Origin: Ruegeria sp. Ofav3-42
GTDB lineage: Bacteria; Pseudomonadota; Alphaproteobacteria; Rhodobacterales; Rhodobacteraceae
Assembly: GCF_022347725.1 (NCBI RefSeq)
Contig: NZ_JAKRGB010000014.1
Location: forward strand, 62,001-126,000
DNA length: 64,000 bases
Direction of reading: 5' to 3'
Under the pieces are notes generated by a model. That model was given only the letters and a program-made list of their open reading frames with translations, did no database searches and was not told where the DNA came from. This document shows positions 63,450-64,000 of this stretch, piece after piece (positions within the stretch are counted from its first letter, which is position 1; every line of letters starts with the position of its first letter). The position numbers were made by a program, and so were the translations under genes.

Positions 63450-64000
63450 ATGACACAAGAGAAATGGGGACTACTACGTAACAAGTTGCTCAAGGCGATC
63501 GGCAAGAATAACTACACCACCTGGATCGAACCTCTTGAGTTTCAAGAGTTGCAGGATGGCGTAGCTGTCTTCTCGGTGCCAACCAATTTCATGGGCAACT
63601 ATGTTAGTCAGAACTTTGCGGATCTCATCCTGTACGAGATGAACACCGCAGGGGAATCGGTGCAGCGCTTGGCCTTTCGCGTCGCCGCCAACTCACCGGC
63701 GCGCCCGAAGGCCGAAGCCGCGCCCGAGCCAACAGTGACGCCAGAAGCACCCGCCGCTCCGCAGGTCGATTCTGCCAATGATGCGCTGGAATCCCTGCAA
63801 GCGGCACCGTTGGACGCACGCTTCACCTTTGACAGCTTTGTTGTCGGCAAGCCCAACGAACTTGCCCATGCCGCTGCGCGTCGCGTATCGGAAGGTGGTC
63901 CTGTGACCTTCAACCCGCTGGTCCTATACGGCGGTGTTGGTCTGGGTAAAACGCACCTGATGCATGCGATCGCCTGGGAGTTGAAAACCAAGCGCCCTGA
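63450..64000 (+). CDS. dnaA: Chromosomal replication initiator DnaA (5' part, runs off the window)
   Basis: The first 183 codons, open to the right edge, so no stop is visible. Start ATG at 63450 with a TGAGG site ahead. Domain I ([31 protein letters not shown]) is followed by a Pro/Ala-rich linker (about 75–115) and the start of the AAA+ domain [22 protein letters not shown] near 125 and Walker [11 protein letters not shown] near 160. DnaA opens oriC at the start of replication. Linker length is usual for Rhodobacterales. Confidence 0.96.
   Translation, partial: MTQEKWGLLRNKLLKAIGKNNYTTWIEPLEFQELQDGVAVFSVPTNFMGNYVSQNFADLILYEMNTAGESVQRLAFRVAANSPARPKAEAAPEPTVTPEAPAAPQVDSANDALESLQAAPLDARFTFDSFVVGKPNELAHAAARRVSEGGPVTFNPLVLYGGVGLGKTHLMHAIAWELKTKRP

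Noticed and set aside
63203-63481. 92-aa ORF just before dnaA
   Set aside because: It runs into the dnaA start in another frame, has no ribosome-binding site and an atypical composition; treated as leader DNA.

Overview
The window looks like chromosomal DNA from a Rhodobacterales (Roseobacter-group, Ruegeria-like) alphaproteobacterium. The evidence is the high-GC coding style, a roseobacter-type flagellar cluster with CtrA-like sites, a DUF1523-type protein, a YlxR–L7Ae fusion between nusA and infB, and the enoyl-CoA hydratase / rpsT / dnaA arrangement at the right edge. The species assignment is an inference from gene content and style. No rRNA or tRNA gene and no CRISPR array was seen.

Layout. 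0–1.6 kb: succinate-semialdehyde dehydrogenase. 1.9–9.6 kb: a tight run of eight genes built around an AAA+ ATPase, with a coiled-coil protein, two large proteins of unknown function and several membrane proteins. Two of its membrane genes are clearly AT-richer than the rest. This is the best candidate for an undescribed system. 9.6–26.6 kb: a flagellar cluster (flgI-flgL-flgK-flgE-motB, fliI, flgB-flgC-fliE-fliQ-flgF-flgG-flgA-flgH-fliL, then a fliJ-like gene, flhB, fliR, flhA and an SltF-like lytic transglycosylase). It covers rod, hook, rings, part of the export gate and a stator subunit. Filament, MS/C-ring, motA, fliP and flgD genes are not in the window.

26.6–33.6 kb: an Lrp regulator; a metal sensor paired with an MFS exporter; RNase D; the lipopolysaccharide block kdsD-lptC-lptA-lptB; then hpf and ptsN. 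The rpoN gene that often sits between lptB and hpf is absent. 33.6–44.1 kb: envelope and housekeeping genes (CAP lipoprotein, L,D-transpeptidase, hemH, a degenerate methyltransferase, comF, glutaredoxin, nitrilase-type amidase, MarR), an Imm11-like orphan immunity protein, ubiG, proline iminopeptidase, a short solute-binding-like protein and two unknown exported or anchored proteins.

44.2–49.6 kb: rimP-nusA-ylxR-infB, the transcription/translation operon. 49.8–52.2 kb: an accessory patch with a periplasmic ankyrin–cytochrome c fusion and a frameshifted IS110-family element flanked by a 12-bp direct repeat; the element appears to have split a small membrane ORF. 52.3–58.2 kb: amino-acid catabolism: tryptophan to kynurenine (kynA plus a KynB-like hydrolase), threonine to glycine plus acetyl-CoA (tdh-kbl, with a palindromic operator and an XRE–cupin regulator), and a thiolase. 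58.3–64.0 kb: ubiB-ubiE, mutM, enoyl-CoA hydratase, rpsT, and the 5' part of dnaA running off the right edge.
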